From positions 1 through 64,000 of the forward strand of contig CM065878.1 of assembly GCA_033439255.1 (NCBI GenBank): 64,000 bases of DNA. Reading direction: 5' to 3'. Below the pieces are notes generated by a model, which worked only from the letters and a program-made list of their open reading frames with translations, had not been told where the DNA came from and searched no databases. The DNA comes from Hericium rajendrae. Taxonomy: Eukaryota; Basidiomycota; Agaricomycetes; Russulales; Hericiaceae. Position 1 is the first letter of the stretch. Each line of letters opens with the position of its first letter. Of the stretch, positions 63,531 through 64,000 are shown in pieces. Both the position numbers and the translations under genes were made by a program.

Positions 63531-64000
63531 ATCTTGAAAGGAAGATCTCAGTTTCGAGTTTTGATTTTTGAGTTCTGGGCAGATTGGGGTCTATGTAGCA
63601 TGTCTGGAATGCAATTAATCAGTAAATTCTAGTGCATTTTAGAACAATTAAATTGGTGGAGAACTGCCAGACTTACCTTAAGGTCAAGATCTTGGGGGGG
63701 AGATCTCAGTTTCGAGTTTTGATTTTTGAGTTCTGGATGGCATGGGGTTTATGTAGCATGGCTGGAAAGCGATTAATCATTACATTCAGGCCCAATTTAG
63801 AATGAGTGAATCGGTGGAGAACTGCTAGACTTACCTCAAGGTCAAGATCTTGGGGGGGAGATCTCAGTTTCAAGTTTTGATTTTCGAGTTCTGGGCAGAT
63901 TGGGGTCTATGTAGCATGGCTGGAAAGGATTAATCAGTACATTCCAGCGCATTTTAGAACAATTAAATTGGTGGAGAACTGCCAGACTTATCTTAAGGTC
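63531..64000 (+). repeat. Start of the 158-bp satellite in R1 copy 2 (cut by window end)
   Basis: Three units with AAGGTCAAGATCTTGGGGGG and the GGTGGAGAACTGCCAGACTT phrase, like 47537-48960. The array continues past the window. Confidence 0.85.

Larger units (their letters stand above)
56555..64000 (+). repeat. R1 dispersed repeat, copy 2 (runs off the window, carries two insertions)
   Basis: It has the same head, arrays, leader, GC block and satellite start as copy 1, at about 95 percent identity by eye. For example 60560-60900 against 45000-45340 is nearly base for base. It is interrupted by a 3.48-kb TIR element (56728-60204) and a 0.4-kb MITE (62095-62495), both missing from copy 1. The TATA leader is at 61077 (minus) and the satellite from 63531. 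Removing the two insertions leaves about 3.09 kb between head and satellite, against 3.07 kb in copy 1. Confidence 0.75.

Overview
This window looks like a repeat-rich stretch of an Agaricomycete (mushroom-forming basidiomycete) genome. The evidence is the mix of KDZ transposases with CxC2 cysteine clusters, a fungal TET/JBP-type dioxygenase, fragments of fungal MUB1/samB and GMC oxidoreductase genes, and genes cut by many short GT-AG introns (about 48-63 nt). I cannot name the species. Very little here looks like ordinary single-copy host gene space.

Layout. 1-2355 is AT-rich sequence and a GC-rich block of a dispersed repeat (called R1 here). 2356-40275 is one giant element of about 37.9 kb. 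It has long terminal inverted repeats (2356-4350 and 38820-40275) that both end in CAGTCACTTAGTG, with subterminal arrays of a TCATTGACCGGCC word. Inside are two small unknown genes (5.4-7.3 kb), a KDZ transposase (minus, 7512-11247) directly downstream of an intact TET/JBP dioxygenase gene (minus, 11340-12676), and an accessory gene (gene A) starting at 13243. Gene A is interrupted by a second KDZ element at 13811-29221, flanked by TTGCTTAAG on both sides, and continues at 29254-32836. Then come gene C (minus, 33158-36452, with a Zn2Cys6-like cluster and coiled coil) and divergent gene D (36641-37777). The nested element carries its own KDZ transposase (21965-25551), a gene-A-like gene (gene B, minus, 16101-18412), a possible GRF-like zinc-finger gene (minus, 14511-15740), a two-exon unknown gene (19783-21771) and captured pieces of MUB1/samB and GMC genes.

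The outer element is marked by a very frequent palindromic word, CCGCGG (often ATCCCGCGGCAT), found in exons, introns, spacers and the inverted repeats. It is nearly absent from the nested element and from the flanks. The inverted-repeat region also holds intron-containing fragments of the host ribosomal protein gene RPS3 and possibly uL15. Gene A and gene C each contain a ladder of near-identical-size phase-0 micro-exons.

40276-64000 is almost all repeats: at least four copies of R1 (short catagct words, a TATA-bearing leader, a GC-rich block, a 158-bp satellite), a 3.5-kb TIR insertion, a 0.4-kb MITE-like insertion, tRNA-like SINE heads, palindromes, and one multi-exon unknown gene with a cysteine cluster (minus, 51810-53710).

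How it may work together (inference): KDZ transposases with an oxidative 5-methylcytosine eraser, carried between long inverted repeats with dense short binding-site-like words, suggest a large mobile unit that could act on its own methylation state. Both transposase genes show coding damage; the dioxygenase gene does not.
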